IMG/VR virus record: IMGVR_UViG_3300020596_000120
Location: 1 to 20,997 of that record
Direction: 5' to 3' (one strand)
Length of the DNA: 20,997 bases
From: a virus
Each line of letters opens with the position of its first letter. Within the stretch, counting starts at the first letter, position 1. Shown here piece by piece: positions 20,825-20,997 of the stretch. The position numbers and the translations under genes were made by a program. Under the pieces are notes generated by a model. It saw nothing but the letters and a program-made list of their open reading frames with translations. It was not told where the DNA came from and ran no database searches.

Positions 20825-20950
20825 ATGAGATTCTACAATCTAGGAAAATACCACTACTTTAATAATTCAACCACGTTATTTGAGAGCGAATTCTACACGA
20901 TAGAATGCGAGGTTGAGAAATTCAACGGTCTATTTTGGGTAGTGGAATAA
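20825..20950 (+). CDS. Small open frame of uncertain start, 41 aa or longer
   Basis: The frame ending at 20950 can start at ATG 20825 (MRFYNLGKYHYFNNSTTL) or at ATG 20702. The latter overlaps the terminator at 20706-20736 and gives a frame of 82 residues; I think it unlikely to be translated as such. The peptide is Tyr- and Phe-rich and ends FNGLFWVVE. No clear ribosome site precedes ATG 20825. A non-ATG start is possible. It could be a real short gene or chance. Confidence 0.3.
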   Translation: MRFYNLGKYHYFNNSTTLFESEFYTIECEVEKFNGLFWVVE

Positions 20951-20951
20951 T

Positions 20952-20997
20952 GCTGGGCCGAGTCGCTGGGCCGAGTCGCTGGGCCGAGTCGCTGGGC
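20952..20997 (+). repeat. Second 13-bp tandem array at the window end
   Basis: GCTGGGCCGAGTC is repeated three times (20952-20990), then GCTGGGC reaches the edge, so the array continues beyond the window or the assembly stops in it. The unit length equals that of the 19389 array but the sequence is different. Confidence 0.85.

Overview
The window looks like part of a tailed dsDNA bacteriophage genome (Caudoviricetes). It carries a head-and-packaging gene set: large terminase, portal, prohead protease with scaffold, decoration protein, major capsid protein and tail-fibre-like proteins. The genes are tightly packed, with overlapping starts and stops, and several selfish endonucleases are present. 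Translation fits the standard bacterial code. The host cannot be named from the sequence. No tRNA, rRNA, integrase or CRISPR array was seen.

Layout. From 1 to 16643 everything is read on the minus strand, so gene order runs right to left. It starts with a sigma-like factor (16643), a DNA-binding protein that may be the small terminase, an HNH nuclease and a ClpP-like protease. An ERCC4-type nuclease follows, then a large terminase interrupted by two inteins (9441-13859), then a membrane-anchored Holliday-resolvase-like nuclease. Next come portal, protease/scaffold, decoration protein and capsid protein. A free-standing Vsr-like homing endonuclease sits behind the capsid gene, followed by a small structural protein and the start of a tail-fibre gene cut by the window edge. 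From 17779 to the end everything is on the plus strand: a GIY-YIG/HNH double nuclease and small unrecognised genes separated by strong intrinsic terminators. Between the two halves lies 1.1 kb of non-coding DNA (16644-17778) rich in hairpins and terminators. A second gap of about 0.8 kb (18781-19619) holds palindromic operator-like sites and a 13-bp tandem array.

How it works together. Six copies of an A/T-rich motif (minus-strand consensus about TATATTTTTTTCTTTG then CCACC) lie one each in front of six minus-strand phage transcription units. None precedes the homing endonuclease, which has its own TATAAT box and is bracketed by terminators. A sigma-70 region-2-like protein, similar in size and layout to T4 gp55, is encoded at the head of the minus cluster. 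I infer that the motif is the phage late promoter (or another late-transcript control element) and that this sigma may read it. A separate 29-bp repeat with core TGGGTCGG occurs five times, twice at gene ends and three times in the divergent gap, often ahead of a T-run.

Most unusual items: the double-intein terminase with two different endonuclease architectures; the six-copy motif paired with a phage sigma; the scaffold start nested in the protease gene; the non-coding hairpin region at the strand switch; and two unrelated 13-bp tandem arrays.
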